Assembly: GCF_036226405.1 (NCBI RefSeq) | Contig: NZ_CP108464.1 | Coordinates: forward strand, 7,502,001-7,566,000 | Length of the DNA: 64,000 bases | Reading direction: 5' to 3' | DNA from: Streptomyces sp. NBC_01260 | Lineage (GTDB): Bacteria > Actinomycetota > Actinomycetes > Streptomycetales > Streptomycetaceae | Program-made: the position numbers and the translations under genes | The notes under the pieces: generated by a model | Told to the model about the DNA's origin: nothing | What the model saw: the letters and a program-made list of their open reading frames with translations, nothing else | Database searches by the model: none | Shown: piece by piece, positions 7,576 to 15,530 of the stretch | Position numbering within the stretch: the stretch's first letter is position 1 | Layout of the letters: each line of letters opens with the position of its first letter

Positions 7576-7955
7576 GTGAACGCGTTGTCTTCGAGTACGC
7601 CCTGCTGCGCGTGGTGCCCCGGGTCCAGCGCGGCGAGTTCTTCAACGCCGGCGTGGTGGTCTACTGCCGCGCCAAGGGGTTCGTCGCCGCCCGCACCGAA
7701 CTCGACGAGGGGAAGCTCAAGGCGCTGGACCCCGCCGCCGACGTGACCGGGGTGCGCGCCGCACTGCGCGCCGTCGAGGGGATCTGCCGCGGCGGTACGG
7801 CCGCGGGCCAGGCCGAGGGCGACGACCCGGGCCGGCGCTTCCGCTGGCTGATCGCCCCGCGCTCGACCGTCATCCAGCCGAGCCCCGTGCACAGTGGTCT
7901 CACCACCGACCCCGCCGCCGAGCTGGATCGCCTGCTCGACCTGCTGGTGCGCTGA
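7572..7955 (+). CDS. DUF3037 domain protein
   Basis: Protein of 127 residues matching DUF3037: it opens with FEYALLRVVPRVQRGEFFN and AGVVVYCRAKGFVAAR, the hallmark of the family, and ends in a conserved loop around HSGLTTDP. No enzyme motif is visible. The start GTG overlaps the stop of the upstream HipA-like gene. DUF3037 proteins are recurrent partners of HipA-like kinases; a role as modulator or substrate-recognition subunit is inferred from this coupling only. A long perfect hairpin 12 nt downstream ends the operon. Confidence 0.85.
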   Translation: MSERVVFEYALLRVVPRVQRGEFFNAGVVVYCRAKGFVAARTELDEGKLKALDPAADVTGVRAALRAVEGICRGGTAAGQAEGDDPGRRFRWLIAPRSTVIQPSPVHSGLTTDPAAELDRLLDLLVR

Positions 7956-7966
7956 TCCCCACCCGT

Positions 7967-8003
7967 ACGGCGCTGCCGCCGCGCTCTGCGGCGGCAGCGC
8001 CGT
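7967..8003 (+). terminator. intrinsic terminator of the HipA/DUF3037 operon
   Basis: Perfect 16-bp stem (7967-7982 with 7988-8003) and a 5-nt loop, no T-tract, directly after the DUF3037 stop. Confidence 0.8.
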
Positions 8004-8037
8004 CCGGTGTGACATGCGCCGCTGCGTCCGTGGGCCG

Positions 8038-8066
8038 TTGACACCGGGTGCCAGGCCTTCTAGCGT
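8038..8066 (+). promoter_or_regulatory. sigma-70-type promoter of the fabG operon
   Basis: TTGACA (8038-8043), 17-bp spacer, TAGCGT (8061-8066): a near-consensus vegetative Streptomyces promoter. The predicted start near 8073 leaves a leader of about 100 nt before the fabG gene. Confidence 0.75.
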
Positions 8067-8082
8067 CTCGACTGCTGAAGGT

Positions 8083-8100
8083 ACTAAGCGGTTGCTCAGT
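8083..8100 (+). promoter_or_regulatory. palindromic operator in the fabG leader
   Basis: ACTAAGCGGTTGCTCAGT: 7-bp arms (6 of 7 pairs matching) around a 4-nt centre, about 10 nt downstream of the predicted transcription start. Shape and position suggest a TetR-family repressor site. No regulator gene lies next to it. Confidence 0.55.
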
Positions 8101-8173
8101 TATCGGGAAGCATTTCGCAGGGAATGTGCCTGACGTCCGCTGAGCCGCGATCCAAGGGCGAGGAGAACCAAGC

Positions 8174-8935
8174 ATGTCCACCACCGAGCAGCGCGTAGCC
8201 ATCGTGACGGGAGCGGCACGGGGCATCGGTGCCGCCACCGCGGTACGCCTGGCGGCCGAGGGCCGCGCCGTCGCCGTACTCGACCTGGACGAGGCGGCCT
8301 GCAAGGACACCGTCGAGAAGATCACCGCCGCCGGGGGCAGGGCCCTCGCCGTCGGCTGCGACGTGTCGGACAGCGCCCAGGTGGAGGCCGCCGTCGCGCG
8401 GGTCGCCGCCGAGCTCGGCGCCCCGACGATTCTCGTCAACAACGCGGGCGTGCTCCGTGACAACCTGCTGTTCAAGATGAGCGAGTCCGACTGGGACACC
8501 GTGATGAACGTGCACCTCAAGGGCGCGTTCCTGATGGCCAAGGCCGTCCAGAAGCACATGGTGGAGCAGAAGTTCGGCCGTATCGTGTCGCTGTCCTCCT
8601 CCTCCGCCCTGGGCAACCGCGGCCAGGCCAACTACGCCGCGGTCAAGGCCGGTCTGCAGGGCTTCACGAAGACCCTCGCCAAGGAGCTCGGCAAGTTCGG
8701 CATCACCGCCAACGCGGTCGCCCCCGGCTTCATCGTCACCGAGATGACCGCGCAGACCGCGGCCCGCGTCGGCATGGGCTTCGAGGAGTTCCAGGCCGCG
8801 GCCGCCACCCAGATCCCGGTGCAGCGCGTCGGCTTCCCCGAGGACATCGCCAACGCCATCGCCTTCTTCTCGGGTGATGACGCGGGCTTCGTCTCCGGCC
8901 AGGTCATGTACGTCGCCGGCGGACCGCTCAACTGA
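8174..8935 (+). CDS. fabG: FabG-type 3-oxoacyl-ACP reductase (SDR)
   Basis: NAD(P)-dependent short-chain dehydrogenase of 253 residues resembling FabG, which reduces 3-oxoacyl thioesters. It has TGAARGIG (about 15-22), the NNAG motif in ILVNNAGVLRD, catalytic Ser in LSSSSALG and YAAVK with the catalytic Tyr and Lys. The C-terminal GQVMYVAGGP is also typical. As one of several paralogues expected in Streptomyces it may act on acyl-CoA or secondary substrates; the fatty-acid synthase reductase is usually encoded elsewhere. It has its own strong promoter and operator and is followed 20 nt later by a second SDR gene, so the two probably form an operon. Confidence 0.85.
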   Translation: MSTTEQRVAIVTGAARGIGAATAVRLAAEGRAVAVLDLDEAACKDTVEKITAAGGRALAVGCDVSDSAQVEAAVARVAAELGAPTILVNNAGVLRDNLLFKMSESDWDTVMNVHLKGAFLMAKAVQKHMVEQKFGRIVSLSSSSALGNRGQANYAAVKAGLQGFTKTLAKELGKFGITANAVAPGFIVTEMTAQTAARVGMGFEEFQAAAATQIPVQRVGFPEDIANAIAFFSGDDAGFVSGQVMYVAGGPLN

Positions 8936-8955
8936 CCCGAAGGGCTGCGGACATC

Positions 8956-9711
8956 ATGACTGTGCAGGACAGCGGCAAGGTCGCGCTGGTCACCGGCGCG
9001 AGCCGGGGTATCGGCTACGGAATCGCCCAGGCGCTCGTCGCCCGCGGTGACCGGGTGTGCATCACCGGACGCGGCGAGGACGCGCTGAAGGAGGCCGTCG
9101 AGGCGCTCGGCTCCGACCGCGTCATCGGCGTGGCGGGCAAGGCGCACGACGAGGCGCACCAGGCGGTGGCCGTCGAGCGCACCATGGAGGCGTTCGGCCG
9201 GGTCGACTTCCTGGTCAACAACGCCGGTACGAACCCGGTCTTCGGCCCGATCGCCGAGCTCGACCTCAACGTCGCCCGCAAGGTCTTCGAGACGAACGTG
9301 GTCTCGGCGCTCGGCTTCGCGCAGCAGACCTGGAAGGCCTGGCAGAAGGAGAACGGCGGGGCGATCGTCAACATCGCCTCCGTCGCGGGCGTCTCCGCCT
9401 CGCCCTTCATCGGCGCGTACGGCATGAGCAAGGCCGCGATGATCAACCTGACCCTTCAGCTGGCGCACGAGTTCGCGCCGGTCGTGCGGGTCAACGCGAT
9501 CGCCCCCGCGGTCGTGAAGACCAGGTTCGCCCAGGCGCTGTACGAGGGCCGTGAGGCGGAGGCGGCCGCGTCCTACCCGCTCGGACGGCTCGGTGTTCCC
9601 GAGGACATCGGCGGCGCCGCCGCCTTCCTCACGTCGAACCAGTCCGACTGGATCACCGGACAGACCCTGGTGGTCGACGGCGGGATTTTCCTGAATGCGG
9701 GCGTGGGCTGA
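8956..9711 (+). CDS. SDR family oxidoreductase
   Basis: Second short-chain dehydrogenase, 251 residues: cofactor motif TGASRGIG (about 14-21), NNAG in FLVNNAGTNP, catalytic YGMSK and the C-terminal GQTLVVDGG. It differs from its neighbour by a shorter active-site segment (IVNIASVAGVSASPFIGAYG). ATG 8956 sits 20 nt after the fabG stop, so co-transcription is likely. The substrate is unknown; consecutive SDRs may act in sequence in one beta-oxidation- or lipid-type pathway, but no other pathway gene is adjacent. Confidence 0.85.
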   Translation: MTVQDSGKVALVTGASRGIGYGIAQALVARGDRVCITGRGEDALKEAVEALGSDRVIGVAGKAHDEAHQAVAVERTMEAFGRVDFLVNNAGTNPVFGPIAELDLNVARKVFETNVVSALGFAQQTWKAWQKENGGAIVNIASVAGVSASPFIGAYGMSKAAMINLTLQLAHEFAPVVRVNAIAPAVVKTRFAQALYEGREAEAAASYPLGRLGVPEDIGGAAAFLTSNQSDWITGQTLVVDGGIFLNAGVG

Positions 9712-9768
9712 GAACGGCCTGAGCCGGTTTGGCCCTGATTGACTCAAGTGCCCTGTCGGGCCTCTGGA

Positions 9769-9796
9769 TTGACCCGGCGGGGCGCTGCGGTATGGT
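9769..9796 (+). promoter_or_regulatory. promoter of the binding-protein gene
   Basis: TTGACC (9769-9774), 16-bp spacer, TATGGT (9791-9796), about 28 nt before the GTG start at 9824. Confidence 0.6.
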
Positions 9797-9823
9797 CTGC
9801 CGACCCATGGCTGATCGAGGAGC

Positions 9824-11410
9824 GTGCGCGTGTTCTACCGGGCCAGTCTGCAGGCTGCTGCAGCCCTTGCTTCCCTGTCTCTGCTGGCCGGCTGCGGTCT
9901 GTTGTCCGACAGTGGTTCGGATGTGGAGCAGAAGCTAGCTGTCGGGACGACCAGCGAACCCTCCACCCTCGACCCGGCGGCGGCGTGGGACGGCTCCTGG
10001 GAACTGATACGCAACGTGTTCCAGACCCTGGTCAGCTTCCCCACCGGGAGTACGAGCCCCGAGCCCGACGCCGCGGACCACTGCAAGTTCACCGACACCA
10101 CCAGCACCGCCTACCGCTGCACGCTCCGCGAGGGCCTGAAGTTCTCCAACGGCGACAAGCTCGACGCCGAGGCCGTGAAGTACTCCATCGACCGGATCAG
10201 GACGATCGCGGTCAAGGGCGGACCCAACGGAATGCTCGGCTCGCTCGACCGGGTGGAGACCAAGGGCGACTACGAGGTCATCTTCCATCTGACCAAGCCG
10301 GACGCCACCTTCCCGTTCATCCTGGCCACGCCCGCCATGTCGCTCGTCGCGCCGAGCGACTACTCGGCACACAAGATCCGCAACGACGGCAAGGTCACCG
10401 GGTCCGGACCCTACCTGCTGGACGCGTACAAGCCGGGTGACCGCTCCGAGCTGGTGAAGAACCCCGACTACAAGGGTTTCGCCGACCGCAAGAACGACGC
10501 CGTGACCATCCGGTACTTCAAGGAGTCCGGCGCCATGGTGACGGCGCTCAAGAAGAACAAGATCGACGCCACCTACCGCGGGCTGTCCGCCGAGGAGGTC
10601 GTCAGCCTGGAGGACAACGAGGACAAGCAGAGCGACCTCCAGCTCGTCGAGACGGTCGGCGCCGACATTCGCTTCCTGGTCTTCAACCCGAAGGACCCGG
10701 CCGCCGGGAAACCGGCCGTGCGGCGCGCGATCGCCCAGCTCGTGGACCGGGACGCGCTGGTGGCCAAGGTCTACCGGGGCACCGCCGAGCCGCTCTACTC
10801 CATGGTGCCCAAGGGCATCGCGGGGCACACGACCAGCTTCTTCGACACCTTCGGCGACCCGGACCGGAAGAAGGCCAGGAAGATCCTCACGGACGCCGGT
10901 ATCACCGAGCCCGTCGCGATGACCTTCTGGTTCACCACCGACCGCTACGGCTCCTCGACGGCCCCCGAGTTCGCTGAGATCAAGCGCCAGCTGGAGGCTT
11001 CCGGGCTCTTCAAGATCACCCTGAAGAGCCAGCCCTGGAAGAAGTTCCAGGAGGGTTTCACCAAGGGCGAGTACCCCGTCTTCGGCCGAGGCTGGTTCCC
11101 GGACTTCCCGGACCCGGACAACTTCATCGCCCCCTTCCTGGGCAAGGACAGCGTCACGGGGATGCCGTACACGAAGGACGAGATCACCAAGCAGCTGCTG
11201 CCCCAGACCCGCAAGGAGAGCGACCGGGGCGCGGTCAGCCAGCAGTTCGAGCGGGCCCAGAAGATCCTGGTCGACGACGTCCGGCTGCTGCCGCTGTGGC
11301 AGGGCAAGCTGTACGTGGCGGCGGGCGAGGACATCGGCGGCGGCGAGCGCGCCCTGGACCCGCAGACGGTCATGCAGATGTGGGAGCTGTACCGCAAGGC
11401 CAGCTGGTAG
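9824..11410 (+). CDS. ABC transporter substrate-binding lipoprotein (peptide type, family 5)
   Basis: Extracellular solute-binding protein of 528 residues, family 5 (oligopeptide, dipeptide or nickel type). The signal peptide ends in the lipobox LLAGC (Cys24), so the mature protein is lipid-anchored outside the membrane. The family start VGTTSEPSTLDPAAAWD and CTLREGLKFSNGDKLDAEAV are clear, as is the C-terminal VRLLPLWQGKLYVA. GTG 9824 is chosen; GTG 9830 is an in-frame alternative. No permease or ATPase genes are adjacent, so it must share a transporter encoded elsewhere or act as a solitary sensor. A 10-bp hairpin follows. Confidence 0.9.
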   Translation: MRVFYRASLQAAAALASLSLLAGCGLLSDSGSDVEQKLAVGTTSEPSTLDPAAAWDGSWELIRNVFQTLVSFPTGSTSPEPDAADHCKFTDTTSTAYRCTLREGLKFSNGDKLDAEAVKYSIDRIRTIAVKGGPNGMLGSLDRVETKGDYEVIFHLTKPDATFPFILATPAMSLVAPSDYSAHKIRNDGKVTGSGPYLLDAYKPGDRSELVKNPDYKGFADRKNDAVTIRYFKESGAMVTALKKNKIDATYRGLSAEEVVSLEDNEDKQSDLQLVETVGADIRFLVFNPKDPAAGKPAVRRAIAQLVDRDALVAKVYRGTAEPLYSMVPKGIAGHTTSFFDTFGDPDRKKARKILTDAGITEPVAMTFWFTTDRYGSSTAPEFAEIKRQLEASGLFKITLKSQPWKKFQEGFTKGEYPVFGRGWFPDFPDPDNFIAPFLGKDSVTGMPYTKDEITKQLLPQTRKESDRGAVSQQFERAQKILVDDVRLLPLWQGKLYVAAGEDIGGGERALDPQTVMQMWELYRKASW

Positions 11411-11436
11411 CCCACCGGGCCGCTCGCGGTCCTTCC

Positions 11437-11460
11437 CGGGAGCCTCCAGGGAGGCTCCCG
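11437..11460 (+). terminator. terminator after the binding-protein gene
   Basis: Perfect 10-bp stem CGGGAGCCTC / GAGGCTCCCG with a 4-nt loop. Confidence 0.8.
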
Positions 11461-11528
11461 GCTCCGTTGTCAGTGGTCGCCGGTAGGTTCTGAGATCAAG
11501 AACTGATTGCTTACCGGAGGTTGTTGAC

Positions 11529-12212
11529 GTGACCGACACCGACCAGCTGCCCGAGTCCTGGCGCGGCGTACTCGGCGAAGAGCTGCAGAAGCCGTACTTC
11601 AAGGAGCTCACCGAGTTCGTCGAGGAGGAGCGGGCCGCGGGACCGGTCTACCCGCCCCGGGGCCAGGTGTTCGCCGCGCTCGACGCGACCCCGTACGACA
11701 AGGTGAAGGTCCTGGTCCTGGGCCAGGACCCCTACCACGGCGAGGGCCAGGGGCACGGTCTGTGCTTCTCCGTGCGGCCCGGCGTGAAGACCCCGCCCTC
11801 CCTGCGGAACATCTACAAGGAGATGAAGGAGGAGCTCGGCCTGCCGGTCCCGGACAACGGGTATCTGATGCCGTGGGCCGAACAGGGCGTGCTGCTCCTC
11901 AACGCCGTGCTGACGGTGCGCGCGGGCGAGGCCAACTCGCACAAGGGCAAGGGCTGGGAGAAGGTCACGGACGCGGTGATCCGCGCGGTCGCGTCCCGGC
12001 CCGACCCGGCGGTCTTCGTGCTCTGGGGCAACTACGCGCAGAAGAAGCTCCCGCTGATCGACGAGGAGCGCCATGTGGTGGTGAAGGGTGCGCACCCCTC
12101 GCCGCTCTCGGCCAAGAAGTTCTTCGGGTCCCGCCCGTTCACCCAGATCAACGAGGCAGTCGCGGCGCAGGGGCACCAGCCCATCGACTGGCGCATCCCC
12201 GACCTGGGCTGA
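11529..12212 (+). CDS. ung: uracil-DNA glycosylase, family 1
   Basis: Removes uracil from DNA as the first step of base-excision repair. Family 1 motifs are intact: GQDPYHG with the water-activating Asp, the FSVRPGVKTPPSL loop, LLLNAVLTV, and the minor-groove loop HPSPLS with the catalytic His. Its 227 residues are the normal family length. GTG 11529 is preceded by GGAGG (11516-11520). It stands alone between a terminator and a tetratricopeptide-like gene. Streptomycetes often carry two family 1 enzymes; whether this is the main one cannot be judged here. Confidence 0.95.
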   Translation: MTDTDQLPESWRGVLGEELQKPYFKELTEFVEEERAAGPVYPPRGQVFAALDATPYDKVKVLVLGQDPYHGEGQGHGLCFSVRPGVKTPPSLRNIYKEMKEELGLPVPDNGYLMPWAEQGVLLLNAVLTVRAGEANSHKGKGWEKVTDAVIRAVASRPDPAVFVLWGNYAQKKLPLIDEERHVVVKGAHPSPLSAKKFFGSRPFTQINEAVAAQGHQPIDWRIPDLG

Positions 12213-12253
12213 TGGCGCGCCGGAGCCTGAGTGCGATTGCGCGTCGCTGCGGT

Positions 12254-12300
12254 TAGCGTCGAACCGGCCGGAACCATCCGGAACCGTCCGGAACCACATG
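12254..12300 (+). promoter_or_regulatory. TAGCGT box followed by four 10-bp direct repeats
   Basis: A TAGCGT -10 element (12254-12259) is followed at once by four tandem copies of GAACC-nn-CCG with an exact 10-bp period (12261-12300; the fourth copy is partial). One copy per helical turn just downstream of a promoter suggests an operator or a binding array. It lies 43 nt before the GTG of the next gene. Confidence 0.5.
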
Positions 12301-12342
12301 GATTCGGCCGGGCGCAGGCGGACGGGTGCGAGGGAGACCGCA

Positions 12343-12828
12343 GTGACGGAGCAGCAGGAGGCGTCGCGGGACGTCGTCATGACCAGAATCGGCCAGGCGA
12401 TCATGCTGCTGCACGGCGGTGACCGCGAGGAGGCCCGCAACCGCTTCGGCCTCCTCTGGGCGGAGATCGGTGCGGACGGTGACGCCCTGGACCGGTGCAC
12501 CCTCGCGCACTACATGGCGGACACCCAGGACGATCCCCGTGACGAGCTGGCGTGGGACCTGCGGGCGCTGGCCGCCGCCCATGCGTTGACCGGCGACCGG
12601 GTCGCGGAACACCGTGACGCGCTCGCGGTGCGGGCCTTCTACCCGTCGCTCCACCTCAACCTGGCCGCGGACTACGTGAAGCTCCGGCGTCCGGCGGCGG
12701 CCCGGATCCACCTGGACCGGGCCCGGGACGCCTCCCGCGTCCTCGCGGACGACGGCGCCGACGACGGCTACGGGGGCGGGGTCCGGGCGGCCATCGGGCG
12801 GCTGGAGCGGCGGCTGCGGGAGCTGTGA
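12343..12828 (+). CDS. tetratricopeptide-like helical protein
   Basis: Predicted 161-residue all-helical protein with no catalytic motif. Alternating Ala/Leu-rich helices (RIGQAIMLLHGGDREEARNR, DALDRCTLAHYMADTQDD, HLNLAADYVKLRRPAAARIH) have the spacing of degenerate tetratricopeptide repeats, indicating a protein-interaction role. GTG 12343 follows AGGGAG by 6 nt; longer upstream reading is out of register with codon bias and overlaps ung. The upstream GAACCnnCCG repeats may control it. Similar small proteins are common in Streptomyces, but no function is known to me. Confidence 0.75.
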   Translation: MTEQQEASRDVVMTRIGQAIMLLHGGDREEARNRFGLLWAEIGADGDALDRCTLAHYMADTQDDPRDELAWDLRALAAAHALTGDRVAEHRDALAVRAFYPSLHLNLAADYVKLRRPAAARIHLDRARDASRVLADDGADDGYGGGVRAAIGRLERRLREL

Positions 12829-12870
12829 GGGGGAGCGGGCCGCCCGTGCCGGCGGGGAGGGGCGGGCAGC

Positions 12871-12893
12871 CCGGCCGGCCTCCCGCCGGCCGG
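12871..12893. terminator. terminator between convergent genes
   Basis: 9-bp perfect stem CCGGCCGGC / GCCGGCCGG, 5-nt loop, between the convergent genes ending at 12828 and 12899. Confidence 0.6.
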
Positions 12894-12898
12894 CCCGG

Positions 12899-13357
12899 TC
12901 AGTGTCCGTAGGTGTGGTCGCAGATCCGCGACTGCGCGCTGCCCGCCGGCCAGTGCCCGTATCCCCGTCCGAGCGCGCAGACATCCTTCCCGGTGACCGG
13001 AGCCGGCAGGACCGGTACGGGGACGGCGGGCACGGCCCGGCGCGGCCGCGGGTGAGCCGGGCCGTGGTGGTGTCGTGGCCGCGGGGCACGGGGTACGGCT
13101 TGGGGCACGGCAGCGCGCGCGGCCGGAGGGGTGGCGGACGCCGTGCCGGGGGTGGCGGGGGACGGCTCCGGGGCGGGTACGGCTTCCAGGGTGTCGCGGA
13201 CCGGGGGCCGGCCGATCTGCGGGGCCAGGTCCTGGGCAGGCCGGTCGGCCGCCGGAGTGGGCGGGGCGCTCGGCCGCGGCTGCACGGACACACACCCGGA
13301 CAGGGCCGTGACCGCCACGGCGACCAGGAGCTTCACGGTGGTTCTGGTTCGATGCAC
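12899..13357 (-). CDS. proline-rich lipoprotein, hypothetical
   Basis: Small secreted lipoprotein. With GTG 13357 as start, the signal peptide is HRTRTTVKLLVAVAVTALSGC, the lipobox cysteine being residue 22. An in-frame ATG at 13387 would lengthen the signal by ten residues; neither start has a strong Shine-Dalgarno. The mature part is Pro/Ala/Arg-rich and low in complexity, with a His cluster (RPRHHH), and ends in a conserved-looking segment with two cysteines (GKDVCALGRGYGHWPAG, then SRICDHTYGH). The C-terminal motif resembles short tails of streptomycete exported proteins of unknown role. It is convergent with the upstream gene. Confidence 0.65.
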   Translation of the reverse strand: MHRTRTTVKLLVAVAVTALSGCVSVQPRPSAPPTPAADRPAQDLAPQIGRPPVRDTLEAVPAPEPSPATPGTASATPPAARAAVPQAVPRAPRPRHHHGPAHPRPRRAVPAVPVPVLPAPVTGKDVCALGRGYGHWPAGSAQSRICDHTYGH

Positions 13358-13481
13358 CTGACCAACTCTGCTGGGCGGAAGGTCCATTGAGTGAGCCGGA
13401 ATCCTCGGATTGGTCCGCACGAGTGACCCCGGTCAGCGCGGCGCCCGCGTGCCGCGGCCTCGCGGCGGCGGTGCCCGAGCG

Positions 13482-14177
13482 TCAGTGCCCGAGCATCCCG
13501 CGCAGCAACTCGCCGAAGCCGGTGCGCAGCTCCGCCTCGGACGGCACGGAACGGGGGGAGGAACCGGCCGCGCACGAGAACATCAGCCCCTCGCACCAGG
13601 CCACCAGGGACAGGGCGTGCCGTTCGGGCTCGGGCGATCCGGCCGCCGTCATCAGCGCCACCAGCGGTTCGCGGAACTGCCGGCCCGTCGCGTCGAAGAA
13701 GGCCCGCAGCTCGGGGCGGCGCGTGGCCTCCAGGGCGAGTTCGTACCGGCAGATGAGCAGTTCGGGGTGGTGAGTGAGATAGCGGTGCAGTGACAGCGCC
13801 AGACCGGCGATCAACGCGTCCTGCCCGGGAGGCCCGGACGGGGCGGGAGGCCCGGACGGGTTGGCGGTGGTGCCGGCGTCGGCCGCGCCGGGGGCGGGCG
13901 CCGAGGCGGCCGTGCCGGTCTTGTCGGCTGTCCCGCCCGGCGCCGGGAGCTCTCCGGGTGCCAGCACCCGGGACTCGCGCTCCGCCAGGCGGCGCACCGT
14001 CGCCTCCAGCAGGGACTGCCGGGTGCGGGCGTAGTTGGACGTCGACCCCTGGGGGAGGCCGGCCCGTTCGTCCACCGCTCGGTGGGTCAGCCCCCGCATG
14101 CCGCGCTCGGCCAGCAGGGCGAGTGCGGCGTCGGTGATCAGTTCGGCCCGGGCGGAACCGGTGGTGCGTGTGGCCAT
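13482..14177 (-). CDS. TetR-family regulator
   Basis: TetR/AcrR-type repressor of 231 residues: an N-terminal three-helix DNA-binding domain (ITDAALALLAERGMRGLTHR, then VDERAGLPQGSTSNYARTR) and a ligand-binding C-terminal domain. A proline/alanine/threonine linker (about residues 75-120) is unusually long. It is divergent from a flavin monooxygenase gene, and the 86-bp gap holds two copies of an ACTACA-nn-TGTAGT palindrome. It very probably represses both itself and the monooxygenase and is released by the enzyme's substrate or a related aromatic compound. Confidence 0.9.
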   Translation of the reverse strand: MATRTTGSARAELITDAALALLAERGMRGLTHRAVDERAGLPQGSTSNYARTRQSLLEATVRRLAERESRVLAPGELPAPGGTADKTGTAASAPAPGAADAGTTANPSGPPAPSGPPGQDALIAGLALSLHRYLTHHPELLICRYELALEATRRPELRAFFDATGRQFREPLVALMTAAGSPEPERHALSLVAWCEGLMFSCAAGSSPRSVPSEAELRTGFGELLRGMLGH

Positions 14178-14197
14178 GCGCTCAACCTACCGCTGAA

Positions 14198-14236
14198 ACT
14201 ACAGCTGTAGTACCGTGATTCCACTACAGGTGTAGT
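14198..14236. promoter_or_regulatory. two TetR operators in the divergent gap
   Basis: ACTACAGCTGTAGT (14198-14211, perfect) and ACTACAGGTGTAGT (14223-14236, one mismatch), spaced 25 bp start to start, in the gap between the tetR gene and the monooxygenase gene. Confidence 0.8.
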
Positions 14237-14263
14237 CCTGAAGGCCGGGATCGAGGAGGAGTC

Positions 14264-15511
14264 ATGGACACGCCCCGTGCGGTCATCATCGGCGGAGGAG
14301 TCGGCGGTCTCACCGCGGCGGTGGCCCTGCACCGGTCCGGCTGGCAGGTCACCGTGCTGGAGCGGGCCGATTCGATGGAGCCCGTCGGCGCCGGAATCAG
14401 CCTCGCTCCCAACGCTCAGCGCGCCCTGGACGTCATCGGGCTCGGCGACGAGATCAGGTCCCTGGCCGCCTGGCAGGGCGAGGGCGGCATGCGCTCACCC
14501 GACGGCCGCTGGCTCTCCAGGACGGACAGCGCCGCCGCGGCCGAGCGGTTCGGCGGCCCGCTCGTCCTGCTGCACCGGGCCACCCTCATCGACCGCGTCG
14601 CGGCCGGGCTTCCCGCGTCCGCCGTCCGCACCGGCTGCCCGGCCCACCTCGTGGACCCGGGCACCGCGGGCGGACGCCCTGCCGTGATCGGGACTCCGGA
14701 CGGGCCCGTCGAGGCCGATCTCGTGATCGGCGCCGACGGCATCCACTCGGCCGTACGGGGCGTCCTCTTCCCGGACCACCCCGGTCCGTCGTACGCGGGC
14801 TTCACCGCCTGGCGCGTCCTGGTCCCCGCGCCCGCCGAGCCCTTCGCCCCGCACGAGACCTGGGGCCGTGGCGCGCTCTGGGGCAGCCAGCCGTTCAAGG
14901 ACGGCCGGATCTACGCCTACGCGGCGGCCGTCGCCCCGGCGGGTGCGCGGGCCGACGACGACGAGCGGGCGGAACTGCTGCGCCGGTTCGGTGACTGGCA
15001 CCAGCCGGTTCCCGGGATCATCGCCGCCGCCGAACCCGGAGGCGTCCTCCGTGACGACGTCCACCAGATGACCGACCCGCTCCCCGCCTTCCACCGGGGC
15101 CGCACGGTGCTCGTCGGGGACGCCGCCCACGCCATGGCTCCCACCCTGGGCCAGGGCGGCAACCAGGCCATCGAGGACGCGATCGTGCTCGCCCACCACG
15201 TTGCACCGGGCACGGACCTGGGCGCGGGCCTCGCCGCGTACACCGCAGACCGGCTGCCCCGGACCACCGCGGTAGTCCGCAAGGCGGCGCAGGTCTCACG
15301 GCTGATGCGGCTGTCCGGGCCCGTCTCCGTCGCGGTGCGCGACTTCGTGATGTCCACGGCCTCCCGGCTCGGACCGGGCCTGGTCCTGCGCACCTTCGAC
15401 GGCATCGCCGACTGGCGGCCGCCGGGGCCCACGTATGCTGCCGGGACGAACGACGCGCCGGTACGACCGCGGTGGACCATCACGGACGAGAACCGCGACG
15501 CACGGCGCTGA
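14264..15511 (+). CDS. FAD-dependent monooxygenase (aromatic hydroxylase type)
   Basis: Class A flavoprotein monooxygenase, 415 residues. It has the N-terminal FAD-binding VIIGGGVGGLTAAVALHRSG, the DG motif VIGADGIHSAVR (about residues 158-169) and the second FAD motif VLVGDAAHAMAPTLGQGGNQ (about 281-300). It resembles salicylate/6-hydroxynicotinate-type hydroxylases, and also the flavoproteins that oxidise tetracycline-like compounds; the substrate cannot be told from sequence. ATG 14264 follows GAGGAG by 5 nt. It is controlled from two palindromic operators shared with the divergent TetR gene and is followed 19 nt later by a Gfo/Idh gene, possibly in one operon. Confidence 0.88.
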   Translation: MDTPRAVIIGGGVGGLTAAVALHRSGWQVTVLERADSMEPVGAGISLAPNAQRALDVIGLGDEIRSLAAWQGEGGMRSPDGRWLSRTDSAAAAERFGGPLVLLHRATLIDRVAAGLPASAVRTGCPAHLVDPGTAGGRPAVIGTPDGPVEADLVIGADGIHSAVRGVLFPDHPGPSYAGFTAWRVLVPAPAEPFAPHETWGRGALWGSQPFKDGRIYAYAAAVAPAGARADDDERAELLRRFGDWHQPVPGIIAAAEPGGVLRDDVHQMTDPLPAFHRGRTVLVGDAAHAMAPTLGQGGNQAIEDAIVLAHHVAPGTDLGAGLAAYTADRLPRTTAVVRKAAQVSRLMRLSGPVSVAVRDFVMSTASRLGPGLVLRTFDGIADWRPPGPTYAAGTNDAPVRPRWTITDENRDARR

Positions 15512-15530
15512 ACAGCAAGAGGGGGACCCT

